The notes under the pieces are model-generated. The model ran no database searches. It was not told where the DNA came from and saw nothing but the letters and a program-made list of their open reading frames with translations. From Chrysogorgia sp. JL179-B06 (taxonomy: Eukaryota; Cnidaria; Anthozoa; Scleralcyonacea; Chrysogorgiidae), in the NCBI GenBank assembly GCA_035772405.1, contig JAYKKM010000047.1:3514001-3578000 (forward strand): DNA of 64,000 bases, in the 5' to 3' direction. The position numbers and the translations under genes are program-made. Positions 10,672 to 17,613 of the stretch are shown in pieces (positions within the stretch are counted from its first letter, which is position 1; every line of letters starts with the position of its first letter).

Positions 10672-11248
10672 GGCTTCTATATACTACACTTGTATTTTTT
10701 TTCCTAAACCACTCGTCGTAATAACGATCGCCACTTTCACACCATCCCAGCTTTGGGTACACCACCCCAAACAAATTATCGTCGAACTTATCTTTCACCT
10801 TCCCGTCTTTGAGGTCTGACACCTTCTTGAGTGTCTCGAGTCGTCTTCTATGACACAACCTAATAATGTAGTATCCGTATCTGCTGACGTTTCTACCCTT
10901 TATCAAATTGCATGAGTACAACACGTTGACAACTTTCAGGAAGTCCTCTTTTACCAACTCGAGGTGCTCACCCTTCACAACATTCCGTAGTCTCCTCCCC
11001 ATCCACCAAGACCGTTTGTGAACGCTTTTTGGCCGTGTGAGTCTCATGTCGCTATAACTCTGAGTGTAACCCCATTCGATGTCGCCACACTTTGGACACG
11101 CGTACCCACCACAGTCAGTCACATGTTTCACAACGTTACAATCCGAGCAGTAGTGAATTCTGGAGGTGCCTCCACACTTAGTTTGTGTTTCACTCGCAAT
11201 CTCGTCGATTGTGTAGCCATAGCTCATCTGCCTCATAAGTTTGTCCAT
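10664..11248 (-). CDS. Zinc-ribbon protein, possibly VLTF3-like late transcription factor
   Basis: About 194 residues; the ATG at 11248 is preferred to an upstream in-frame GTG. The N-terminal third has an alternating Cys pattern, CSDC (near 35-38) then CPKC (near 52-55) with further Cys/His, consistent with a zinc ribbon. The remainder is basic and helical, with GRNVSRYGYYIIRLCHRRRL resembling the RxNxxxYxYxxxKLL-like segment of poxvirus-type late transcription factor 3 homologues. That family match is tentative. If right, it would recruit transcription to the late genes. It overlaps PolB by 8 nt, so separate transcripts are likely. Upstream on the minus strand lie two direct copies of TAAAAAAATGTT and an AGTATAAGTG just before the ATG. 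Confidence 0.6.
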   Translation of the reverse strand: MDKLMRQMSYGYTIDEIASETQTKCGGTSRIHYCSDCNVVKHVTDCGGYACPKCGDIEWGYTQSYSDMRLTRPKSVHKRSWWMGRRLRNVVKGEHLELVKEDFLKVVNVLYSCNLIKGRNVSRYGYYIIRLCHRRRLETLKKVSDLKDGKVKDKFDDNLFGVVYPKLGWCESGDRYYDEWFRKKNTSVVYRSHG

Positions 11249-11300
11249 CACTTATACTACTCCAACATTTTTTTATTAAATGAGTACCCAAAACATTTTT

Positions 11301-11720
11301 TTATCGAGTGAGTGCCCATGTCAGTATTCCACCACCCAAACCTAGCGCGCTAACAAACAACAATTGGTATTCCTTCATTTCCGCACTCGGTTGGTAGTAA
11401 TCCGCAATCCTCGGGGAGTCAGTGAACACTCGTCCGCTGTACCGTATGGTCATTACGCTTCTAAGTTCTTCCAACGCGTGGTTTGTGTCATTGATGTCAG
11501 CATTAGCGTCAGAGAGCATTTGTCGTAAACGCTGGATCTTATCTTTTTTAGCGACCTCATTCTCGTACCACATTTCTTTCGCGCTGGCTAGCTGTTCCAA
11601 CGCATGGTTGTGTCTTTTCATCTCAGCTTCATAGCCTGTGTGATTAAACTTCGAAAACATAAAGCCGGCGCCTGCAAAAGCCACTGCATTAAAAATCCCT
11701 CCAGCCACGACACTCGCCAT
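11301..11720 (-). CDS. Small protein with N- and C-terminal membrane helices and central coiled coil
   Basis: 139 residues, starting at the ATG at 11720. A hydrophobic, Gly/Ala-rich segment covers residues 4-22. A charged heptad-like helix rich in E, K, Q and L runs from about 30 to 90, and a second membrane helix (LLFVSALGLGGGILTWAL) closes the protein. I do not recognise the family. Position among other small membrane proteins suggests a virion or internal-membrane component. It is separated by only a few bases from the next gene. Confidence 0.7.
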   Translation of the reverse strand: MASVVAGGIFNAVAFAGAGFMFSKFNHTGYEAEMKRHNHALEQLASAKEMWYENEVAKKDKIQRLRQMLSDANADINDTNHALEELRSVMTIRYSGRVFTDSPRIADYYQPSAEMKEYQLLFVSALGLGGGILTWALTR

Positions 11721-11724
11721 TAAC

Positions 11725-11961
11725 TTACGTTGATTTAAATGGATCTGTCGGTATCCACTTTTTCGATTGCGCCCATTTTACTAGCAGCGTTCCTGCACCA
11801 ACAGCTGCAGCAAGTTTCACTATGCCTCTCACCGTCTCTGGTGTTCCCAATGGTTCTCCCAAAGCCTTTTTAGAAATCATACTCACCACCACAGCGCCAG
11901 TCGTAACAAGTAGCGCATCGTACAATTCGTTCATGAGTTCTTTTCGATCGATCGCAGTCAT
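11725..11961 (-). CDS. Small two-helix membrane protein
   Basis: 78 residues from the ATG at 11961 (MTAIDRKEL). A longer frame beginning at 11994 would overlap the upstream gene and starts at a weaker position. Two hydrophobic stretches are seen, ALLVTTGAVVVSMI (near 15-28) and IVKLAAAVGAGTLLVKWA (near 45-62), separated by a short loop with PLGTPETV. The family is unknown; probably a virion membrane or holin-like small protein by analogy only. The stop lies 4 bases before the next downstream gene. Confidence 0.65.
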   Translation of the reverse strand: MTAIDRKELMNELYDALLVTTGAVVVSMISKKALGEPLGTPETVRGIVKLAAAVGAGTLLVKWAQSKKWIPTDPFKST

Positions 11962-11983
11962 AATACATTGTCGTGTGTTTTGT

Positions 11984-12319
11984 TCAAGAATCAAATGTGT
12001 CTAACGCTGGACGACAAGTTCTACGATTCTCTGACGCGGGTGTTGGTGTAGCACTCACAGGTTCTTTTTCACTGCTGATTGTGTACCACAGTGAAGCACC
12101 AGCGATGATAACACCAAGTGTTCCAACAATGTAACCATAGCTCCACTCACTACCCTTTTCTTCGTTGACTATCATTTCACGCATTTTCTTTTCTTTCGCA
12201 GCTTTCGATATCTCAGCCAACTTTCTACCAGCAGCGACACGCTTTGGGTCCTTCACCTTAACACTTTTCACATCAGCTGTGATCTTAGCTTCAACAGTCG
12301 TCTGTGGGTCTTCAGCCAT
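11984..12319 (-). CDS. Basic protein with C-terminal membrane anchor
   Basis: 111 residues. The N-terminal half is Lys/Ala-rich (KDPKRVAAGRKLAEISKAAK near 23-42). A single membrane helix follows at about 62-81 (IVGTLGVIIAGASLWYTI), then a short polar tail. Short proteins with this KDPKRVAAGRKLA-like helix are common in Polinton-type elements as far as I recall; the function is not known. It is the first gene of the left minus-strand block and diverges from the plus-strand gene at 12441 across a 121-bp promoter region. Confidence 0.7.
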   Translation of the reverse strand: MAEDPQTTVEAKITADVKSVKVKDPKRVAAGRKLAEISKAAKEKKMREMIVNEEKGSEWSYGYIVGTLGVIIAGASLWYTISSEKEPVSATPTPASENRRTCRPALDTFDS

Positions 12320-12345
12320 CTAGTACACTATCACGTGTTATCTTA

Positions 12346-12386
12346 CTCACAGTTATCTCACAGTTGACCTCACAGATATCTCACAG
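12346..12386 (+). promoter_or_regulatory. Four phased CTCACAG repeats in divergent promoter
   Basis: CTCACAG occurs at 12346, 12357, 12369 and 12380, spaced 11, 12 and 11 bases apart, that is about one helical turn. The array sits in the 121-bp gap between two divergent genes. A DNA-binding protein array or operator is inferred. Confidence 0.55.
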
Positions 12387-12431
12387 CCCCAAACCAAACG
12401 CACTAAAAAAAATTAGGATTTTTTCTGGGAG

Positions 12432-12440
12432 TATAACATA
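12432..12440 (+). promoter_or_regulatory. TATAACATA start-proximal motif
   Basis: The nonamer TATAACATA directly abuts the ATG at 12441. The same nonamer precedes the starts at 14764 and 17601 on the minus strand. A promoter or initiator role is inferred. Confidence 0.55.
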
Positions 12441-13211
12441 ATGACTCAAGTCCAAGACGCCACAGAAGAGACGACTCAAGTCCGAGACGTCGCGGAAGAG
12501 GAGATCAACACAATGCGGGGATGGTCCGTTATCAACGTGCGCGCCCCACAAGACGCCTCTGGGCCTAGCGTCTTAAAAGAGTACTCGGCAGTCTTCGTGT
12601 TGTGCGAGCTCAGTTACAGTAACGGAGAAGTGTTGAGACGATTTGAGGATCAGATTTTCTTTACAAAACGTGTTCATAAGTTTTGGGTTGAACTTAACGA
12701 AGCTGGGGCCAACATGACGGTTGACATACTAACCAGATTGATCCCTGTGTGGTGCTACTCACCATTCAAGTGTCTTGTGTTAGCGAGTGATCACTACTTG
12801 AGCGACCCTTGCGAGTCCACCGCTACATTACTCGGCAACTTCCTCGAAGTGTTCTTAACAGCCCTTCTATGGAGACCATGCCCAACCAAAATCAAAGCGT
12901 GGCTAGAGCTCGCCAAAAACCGTGGCGTTAACGTTTGTAGGGTGGGGTGTAATGACATACTGAGTGCGGACGACCTCGAGGACCACATACGCTCACCCAC
13001 CCATCAGTATTTCGCGTATGAGTCCAACTTGTACAGGTGTTACCCATGCGGTGTGGTCGCCTATAGCCCAATGCATCGCTCGAGACATGAGAGCTCGCAG
13101 TCTCATCTTAAAAACTTAGAGCTTCAGCGGATATTTAGCAATGAGCAACAGTTGCCGCAACAGGGGAGAATATCTCTCTGGAGGTATAGTAACCATGAAG
13201 AAAGTCGGTAA
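12441..13211 (+). CDS. Protein with two U1-type zinc fingers
   Basis: 256 residues. I recognise no family for the N-terminal 165 residues, which start with a repeated acidic segment (TQVQDATEE / TQVRDVAEE). Near residues 169-190 is C-x3-C-x11-H-x5-H, and near 200-222 is C-x2-C-x12-H-x5-H. The second fits the U1/matrin/JAZ-type finger that often binds double-stranded RNA. It is the first gene of the plus-strand block and overlaps the thymidine kinase start by 17 nt. Candidate roles are host-interaction or RNA/DNA binding, none proven. Confidence 0.7.
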   Translation: MTQVQDATEETTQVRDVAEEEINTMRGWSVINVRAPQDASGPSVLKEYSAVFVLCELSYSNGEVLRRFEDQIFFTKRVHKFWVELNEAGANMTVDILTRLIPVWCYSPFKCLVLASDHYLSDPCESTATLLGNFLEVFLTALLWRPCPTKIKAWLELAKNRGVNVCRVGCNDILSADDLEDHIRSPTHQYFAYESNLYRCYPCGVVAYSPMHRSRHESSQSHLKNLELQRIFSNEQQLPQQGRISLWRYSNHEESR

Positions 13212-13863
13212 ACTAGAAATCGTGATTGGTCCCATGTTCGCAGGGAAAACGACAGAGACTCTTCGTAGGTTAGTCGCGTTAAGTAAGTCAGGGCTCAAAG
13301 TCCTTTACATGAACAACACAGGTGACACCAGACGAACTGACCACGTGTTCTCCACACATCGTCAGACCATTGTTGTCGGATCAGACAGTTTACCTGCGAA
13401 GTTAATCACCAACCTTCCGAGTTCTCTCAAGCTAGCTGGCTACGACGTCATAGGAATTGATGAGGGCCATTGGTACTCTGGGTTACTCCCAATTATTCGC
13501 GAATACATTAAAGCTGGCATTCACGTCATTATTTGCGGTCTCATATCAACGGAGCATTTAAAAAAACTTGGCGAGCTCGACACACTGTTCCCAGTAGCAG
13601 ACGACATCACATTTCTAAAAGCGTATTGCGCTATTTGTCGTGACACTCGCGGAACAACTGTCGATGCACCATTCAATTGGAGATATAATCCAGGGCCATC
13701 ACTTGTTGGTGGTGCTGAGCAATATCGCGCGGTGTGCATCCTTCCACACAAAATTAAAGGTGTTCTCGGATACCTCACTTTTTTAAATTTATACATTGGT
13801 CACATGAAGCGTCCAATGTATCGTAGAAACATTTTTTTCACACAGTGGTCAGAAGGTTTGTGA
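13195..13863 (+). CDS. tk: Type II thymidine kinase
   Basis: 222 residues from the ATG at 13195; an in-frame upstream ATG at 13141 would lie wholly inside the previous gene. It carries the TK1-family P-loop IGPMFAGKTTE (near 11-21) and the Walker B/catalytic segment IGIDEGHWYSG (near 86-96; DEGQFF in most relatives). The structural zinc site is C145/C148 with C181 and H185. The segment PSLVGGAEQYRAVC matches the substrate-binding lasso. It would phosphorylate thymidine to dTMP, supplying DNA precursors for the element's own polymerase. Divergent features are GHWY for GQFF and loss of the usual LDGTF motif (ICGLIST here). About 35 extra residues follow the zinc site. Thymidine kinase is not part of the Polinton core set. 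Confidence 0.85.
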   Translation: MKKVGKLEIVIGPMFAGKTTETLRRLVALSKSGLKVLYMNNTGDTRRTDHVFSTHRQTIVVGSDSLPAKLITNLPSSLKLAGYDVIGIDEGHWYSGLLPIIREYIKAGIHVIICGLISTEHLKKLGELDTLFPVADDITFLKAYCAICRDTRGTTVDAPFNWRYNPGPSLVGGAEQYRAVCILPHKIKGVLGYLTFLNLYIGHMKRPMYRRNIFFTQWSEGL

Positions 13864-13869
13864 AATAAA
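13864..13869 (+). promoter_or_regulatory. Polyadenylation signal after TK
   Basis: AATAAA begins immediately after the TGA stop of the thymidine kinase gene. Confidence 0.6.
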
Positions 13870-13943
13870 GAGAGAAAGTTTCGCAGACATTTTGTCAAGT
13901 TAAAAATATCTTTTAAAAATGTTAGAACAGTTGCCACCTCGAG

Positions 13944-13959
13944 CGTTGTCTCAACAACG
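13944..13959. terminator. Hairpin between convergent genes
   Basis: CGTTGT-CTCA-ACAACG forms a perfect 6-bp stem with a 4-nt loop. It lies in the 130-bp gap between the convergent TK and BRO-N genes. A bidirectional transcript end signal is inferred. Confidence 0.4.
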
Positions 13960-13993
13960 AGAACGAGCGCTAATTCGGCTCATTACTCGTTGT

Positions 13994-14764
13994 CTAAAAA
14001 GTCTCTTTACAATAGTGTCTCTCGTGATTACTTAACGCTGCTTTATTTTTAAATTTACGAAAACACTGCAGGGAACACTGAAACCCGACGTCAAAGAAAT
14101 ACTTTACTACCGTAGTAATAGCGTCGTCGTATGAGTCACACAATAGTGTCAGACATCCAGCGGACTTGTATCTGAGCAACAGAGACTCCTGCTCTTCAGA
14201 TGTCTTGCCTGTGCCACCTGGGTTCTTGAACTCAATCACGAGTCCAATGTGCTGTCGGTTTGCGTTGACAATAATCAAGTCAGGCGTTCCACGTTGGTAA
14301 CCTTTTTTCCACGAATTTATTCTCTTCGCAGAAGTGTCTTGATTCTCACCAAGCCCGGCTATCAAAATAGCTTCTGGATAATATTTCCTAAGAAAACCAA
14401 CAACTTTCGTATGAAGGTCGAACTCAGTGATCATTTTAAACTGATTGTGTTTGAGACCAACGTTAGCTAAACTTTTTTTAACGCTTGGTAAAACTTCTGA
14501 GTGCACCCACCTTCCAAAGTGTTTCGCACGCTCCATTTTACTCGAGAACGTCAATGAGTAGACCCCAAGTTCGTTGATAAACGAGGCCTGTTCCACCTTC
14601 ATTTTACAATCAGGTTCGACGTGGTCGTTAACTGCATCTTTTGGTCTAGCATGGCCTAGAGCGCTCGCGACCTCTTTTGCTTTGAACCATATGTCACCGT
14701 TGTGATTAACCGTTGTGATTTGGCAACCATCGAAATCGAATAATTGAAGTGTCGCGGAAGTCAT
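13994..14764 (-). CDS. BRO-N / VRR-NUC nuclease / zinc finger fusion protein
   Basis: 256 residues from the ATG at 14764; the frame extends to a GTG at 14785. Residues about 8-100 form a BRO-N (KilA/ANT-type) DNA-binding domain with WFKAKEVASALGHARPKDAV, GVYSL and FGRWVHSEVLPS. Residues about 118-215 are a VRR-NUC type PD-(D/E)xK nuclease: RGTPDLII (P161, D162), IEFKNPGG (E178, K180) and SEEQESLLLRYKSAG. The C-terminus has a zinc finger, C-x3-C-x12-H-x2-H. VRR-NUC enzymes cleave branched or structured DNA, so roles in replication-fork processing, genome resolution or attack on competing DNA are possible. All three modules look intact. It heads toward TK at a convergent junction. Confidence 0.85.
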   Translation of the reverse strand: MTSATLQLFDFDGCQITTVNHNGDIWFKAKEVASALGHARPKDAVNDHVEPDCKMKVEQASFINELGVYSLTFSSKMERAKHFGRWVHSEVLPSVKKSLANVGLKHNQFKMITEFDLHTKVVGFLRKYYPEAILIAGLGENQDTSAKRINSWKKGYQRGTPDLIIVNANRQHIGLVIEFKNPGGTGKTSEEQESLLLRYKSAGCLTLLCDSYDDAITTVVKYFFDVGFQCSLQCFRKFKNKAALSNHERHYCKETF

Positions 14765-14767
14765 CAC

Positions 14768-14776
14768 TATGTTATA
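14768..14776 (-). promoter_or_regulatory. TATAACATA start-proximal motif
   Basis: Read on the minus strand, TATAACATA ends 3 bases before the ATG at 14764. It is the second of three exact copies in the element. Confidence 0.5.
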
Positions 14777-14794
14777 GCCCCCCACAAAAAAAAA

Positions 14795-14965
14795 CTACTC
14801 GATGTGGGTGTTAGACCTTTTATAGATCTGGTTTGTTGTGTACCAACGCATCACATGTGTTTTATTAGTCTTCGGTTTTCTACGTCGTCTGAAAAAGTTT
14901 CTAATGTTACGAACCAGTTTTCTGAATCCTCGAGGCTGAGATCCTCGAAGCTGAGACCAACCCAT
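14795..14965 (-). CDS. Arg-rich basic 56-residue protein (core-protein-like)
   Basis: A short frame from the ATG at 14965 to TAG at 14795 fills the otherwise empty gap between the BRO-N and myristoylated-protein genes. It starts 6 bases after the preceding stop. The product begins MGWSQLRGSQPRGF and contains FFRRRRKPKTNK. It is rich in Arg and Lys with almost no acidic residues until the final Glu. Composition and size recall the small DNA-condensing core proteins of adenoviruses (pX/mu-like), and RRRRKPK could act as a nuclear localisation signal. Homology is not shown. Packing and strand agreement with its neighbours support a real gene. Confidence 0.6.
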   Translation of the reverse strand: MGWSQLRGSQPRGFRKLVRNIRNFFRRRRKPKTNKTHVMRWYTTNQIYKRSNTHIE

Positions 14966-14971
14966 TTTAAC

Positions 14972-15178
14972 TTAGGTCACGTCTCCCACCACTCCCACAG
15001 TGTCTGACTCTGGTAACATAATAGGTTCGCCATAAGTCTTTTTAGACCTCATACCAATCTCAGCGTGGAGCTCGAGAGTCACATCACCGCGGCCAAATGA
15101 CCCACCAGCTTTGAACATGTGGTCAGTCGTTTTATTTATCTTATATATTTCATGAGGTCTCGAAAAACACGCTCCCAT
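14972..15178 (-). CDS. Small protein with N-myristoylation signal
   Basis: 68 residues. The start MGACFS is a classic N-myristoylation signal (Gly2, Ser6), with Cys4 as a possible palmitoylation site, so membrane attachment is expected. The rest is soluble (GGSFGRGDVTLELHAEIGMR). No family recognised. It abuts the fibre-like gene (stop at 15179) without a gap, and shares its strand and probably its timing of expression. Confidence 0.65.
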   Translation of the reverse strand: MGACFSRPHEIYKINKTTDHMFKAGGSFGRGDVTLELHAEIGMRSKKTYGEPIMLPESDTVGVVGDVT

Positions 15179-16129
15179 TTACTTTACACCATATTCCTTC
15201 ATCATTTTTCCACCCATGATTATGATGTCTCGGTTCGTCATGTAACCACTCACAATTTTCACACCGTAGAATTCTATCAATGACGGGTACGCATAAGGCG
15301 CGAGTGGTATTCTTGGTCGGTGTATTCCAAAAATTGTCCCATAGGGTGTGCCTATCTTTTTCATATTTGCTACGAAGTCTGAATCGGTTGACTTAACGTT
15401 GTTGACTCTGACGTGCGAATTGTCCATTTGCCAGTGTATTGATATCATATGCATTTTACTTATGTCAATGCTACTCGGAATAGTGCATATGCTCTCCATT
15501 GCTGGGACGCTACCACCATACGCGAGTCCATTAGTCATACCAGTCTTGTACCCTATGAACTTATCCCACTGACCGTCGTCGTTCGATATAATTGTCTCCC
15601 AATTTGATCCAGCGGTTCTCATTGGTAACCTCACCACAACAAAAATAGAGAGATCACACCATTGCATACTGGGACAATTAAAATGGAGGCCTGACTCAAG
15701 TGGGAGTGGTGTTAACACGGGGGATAGAAAACTTTGACTCACACCGCTGATGCCGACAATAGGACCATAAGCTAGGTTGTTTTGCACTAATTTACTTGTT
15801 TCACCAATGGCTTTCACTTTGTTTGAACCATTGGTGTGAAATTCCACGTTTTTTAAGGCGTGTGTGCTAACGTTGAAGTCGAGCACAACATTATATGACT
15901 GACTCTTGAGGTAGCTTGATAGCAGCTGCTCTAGAGTTCTTTTATTCGCGGCGTCTGAGTCATCGACTGGGTCTGCTACGTTTTTTATTGCCGAGCCTTG
16001 CATGTCTATTAGCCCAGACATCCTTCCACCAGTCGCACTTAACTTAGGATCTTCGTCCAGATGTCTTTTCGTTCTTTTTAGTATTTTATCGTGAGGGTCG
16101 TCAGACTCATACCCATAGTTTAGGCTCAT
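15179..16129 (-). CDS. Fibre-like protein with lectin-like C-terminal domain
   Basis: 316 residues from the ATG at 16129. Near residues 43-70 is MQGSAIKNVADPVDDSDAAN followed by KRTLEQLL, the neck motif seen in trimeric tail fibres and tail spikes of phages and in virus fibre proteins. The C-terminal approximately 200 residues alternate beta-type segments (SIFVVVRLPMR, ISIHWQMDNSHVRVNN) and end with IEFYGVKIVSG...DIIIMGG. This resembles a concanavalin/LamG-like jelly roll. A receptor-binding role on the virion surface is inferred. Two bases separate it from the stop of the upstream gene (TAGTGATG). Confidence 0.7.
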   Translation of the reverse strand: MSLNYGYESDDPHDKILKRTKRHLDEDPKLSATGGRMSGLIDMQGSAIKNVADPVDDSDAANKRTLEQLLSSYLKSQSYNVVLDFNVSTHALKNVEFHTNGSNKVKAIGETSKLVQNNLAYGPIVGISGVSQSFLSPVLTPLPLESGLHFNCPSMQWCDLSIFVVVRLPMRTAGSNWETIISNDDGQWDKFIGYKTGMTNGLAYGGSVPAMESICTIPSSIDISKMHMISIHWQMDNSHVRVNNVKSTDSDFVANMKKIGTPYGTIFGIHRPRIPLAPYAYPSLIEFYGVKIVSGYMTNRDIIIMGGKMMKEYGVK

Positions 16130-16131
16130 CA

Positions 16132-17601
16132 CTACTTCAAGGTGTATTTGGTTACTAAATAGCCAGAGACTGCTGAGAGCCCTAAGATTATCGCTAGCGT
16201 TGTCGTGTCTGACTTACTTGTGGTGGTGACCACTGTTTTCTTCGCGGCAGGTCTCAGCTTCGAAGGTCCTAGCTTCGAAGGTCCTAGCTTTGAAGGTCCT
16301 AGCTTTGAAGGTGGTGCGACTAGAGTTTCCAAGTGGAGTCCTGCCGCTTGATGGACTTTTTTGTGCTTCGCTTTTGGCGCTCGGTGGTAGTTCAACCCGT
16401 CATTATACCCAAACGTCATCCCAGTCTCAGATGAAGTTCTGAGTACGTTATTGTAACCAACAATGGGGTCCTTTAACAAAACCATGCTTCTGGGGATCAG
16501 CCAAGTGTTATGTGTCACAGCCATGTCCAGCTTGACATTGGTGTCACTAATCGCTTTGTTCATAAGGTTGATCCAAACACTTGGTGAATACTGAACCACG
16601 GCGTTTTCAACGATGTCTCTAAAGATTTGTTGTGTTTCTCGAGCACTAGCTCTAGTTCCGACGATGCTTTGCTTTGATCTCGCTTGGGCTCCGAGAATGG
16701 CATACATGTAAACTTCAATCGACTGGTTTAATAGTTCTTGCCCTAATGGTGTGAACCCATCAGAGTGTCTCGGGCAATACCGACGATAATCGCCTTGAGT
16801 GTCCATGATGTATCTATTGTCAACATCAGTCAATGGTAGGTGACCTTTCAAAAGTCGCCAGTCAGGGAGGTACAGTCTTAAGATGTTGTTAATGTCAACT
16901 TGACTCTTACTCAAACGGAACATCACACGACGAATGGTGAAGTACACGTGGAACCTCATGAGACTCACAACTTGCTTTGGGGTGTCGACGTGATTACTTA
17001 AGTTTTGCAGAGACACCCCTGAACGGTACGTAGCGATGTACATACCTGCGATCGCTTGATAGTAGCTCTCGAGTAGAGTCCAAACTGTGTTAACGCTACC
17101 ACCAATCGCTTTGTCGTTGTGACGTCTTTTGGTGTCGATGAGTATTCTCGGTAGGTCTGACTTGAAGGAATTATTGTCGTCAACAAAGACGTCAAAATTA
17201 TGGGTTGGGTAATTGAGGACATATGGTGGAAACGTGGCGACTTCCCCATAGCTCTTGTGGGTTTCTGTCAGTAATAACTTTGGGACATGCCCATCGCTCG
17301 ACCATATTTTTGGGAACTTGCTGTTGTGCAGCCACTTCTGCATGTTTTTATCATTTTTGAAGGTCGCGCTGGTTATGTCTGTGCTGAGGATGTCATTGTT
17401 TCTGAAATACACATCGACACTCACGATTTTACCATCTTGTGAAATATTTGGATAGAACTCGAATTTGCCTAAAGTAGCGTTGGGGTACTTTTTGATGAAG
17501 TCTGCCTTTGCGTCATGTGTAGCCTTCGATGTGTTCGCCATCGCACGTTTGTAATACTTTCCATAGTACTCATGAAGGGCTTTCTGCATATAATATACCA
17601 T
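16132..17601 (-). CDS. Large unknown protein with PSKLG repeats and C-terminal membrane anchor
   Basis: 489 residues; the ATG at 17601 is used, with a second at 17589. I do not recognise the N-terminal approximately 420 residues. They are mixed alpha/beta, Tyr- and Asn-rich, with no obvious catalytic motif. Near 430-450 a 15-bp DNA repeat encodes four tandem PSKLG units (16255-16313). A Thr/Ser linker and a membrane helix (LAIILGLSAVSGYLVTKYTL) close the protein. Size and location between the fibre and minor capsid genes suggest a virion structural or membrane protein. It diverges from the minor capsid gene across only 12 bp. Confidence 0.65.
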   Translation of the reverse strand: MVYYMQKALHEYYGKYYKRAMANTSKATHDAKADFIKKYPNATLGKFEFYPNISQDGKIVSVDVYFRNNDILSTDITSATFKNDKNMQKWLHNSKFPKIWSSDGHVPKLLLTETHKSYGEVATFPPYVLNYPTHNFDVFVDDNNSFKSDLPRILIDTKRRHNDKAIGGSVNTVWTLLESYYQAIAGMYIATYRSGVSLQNLSNHVDTPKQVVSLMRFHVYFTIRRVMFRLSKSQVDINNILRLYLPDWRLLKGHLPLTDVDNRYIMDTQGDYRRYCPRHSDGFTPLGQELLNQSIEVYMYAILGAQARSKQSIVGTRASARETQQIFRDIVENAVVQYSPSVWINLMNKAISDTNVKLDMAVTHNTWLIPRSMVLLKDPIVGYNNVLRTSSETGMTFGYNDGLNYHRAPKAKHKKVHQAAGLHLETLVAPPSKLGPSKLGPSKLGPSKLRPAAKKTVVTTTSKSDTTTLAIILGLSAVSGYLVTKYTLK

Positions 17602-17609
17602 ATGTTATA
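17601..17609 (-). promoter_or_regulatory. TATAACATA motif in 12-bp divergent promoter
   Basis: On the minus strand TATAACATA overlaps the first base of the ATG at 17601. The same bases read on the plus strand (TATGTTATACATA) lead straight into the ATG at 17614, so both genes must share a minimal promoter. Confidence 0.5.
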
Positions 17610-17613
17610 CATA

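Noticed and set aside
13919..14035. 38-residue plus-strand frame (MLEQLPPRALSQ...) between TK and BRO-N
   Set aside because: It overlaps the end of the BRO-N gene in antisense, contains the hairpin, and has no recognisable feature; probably chance.
17515..17613. Upstream extension of the minor capsid frame
   Set aside because: It lies entirely within the opposite gene's N-terminal coding sequence; the ATG at 17614 next to the divergent promoter is preferred.
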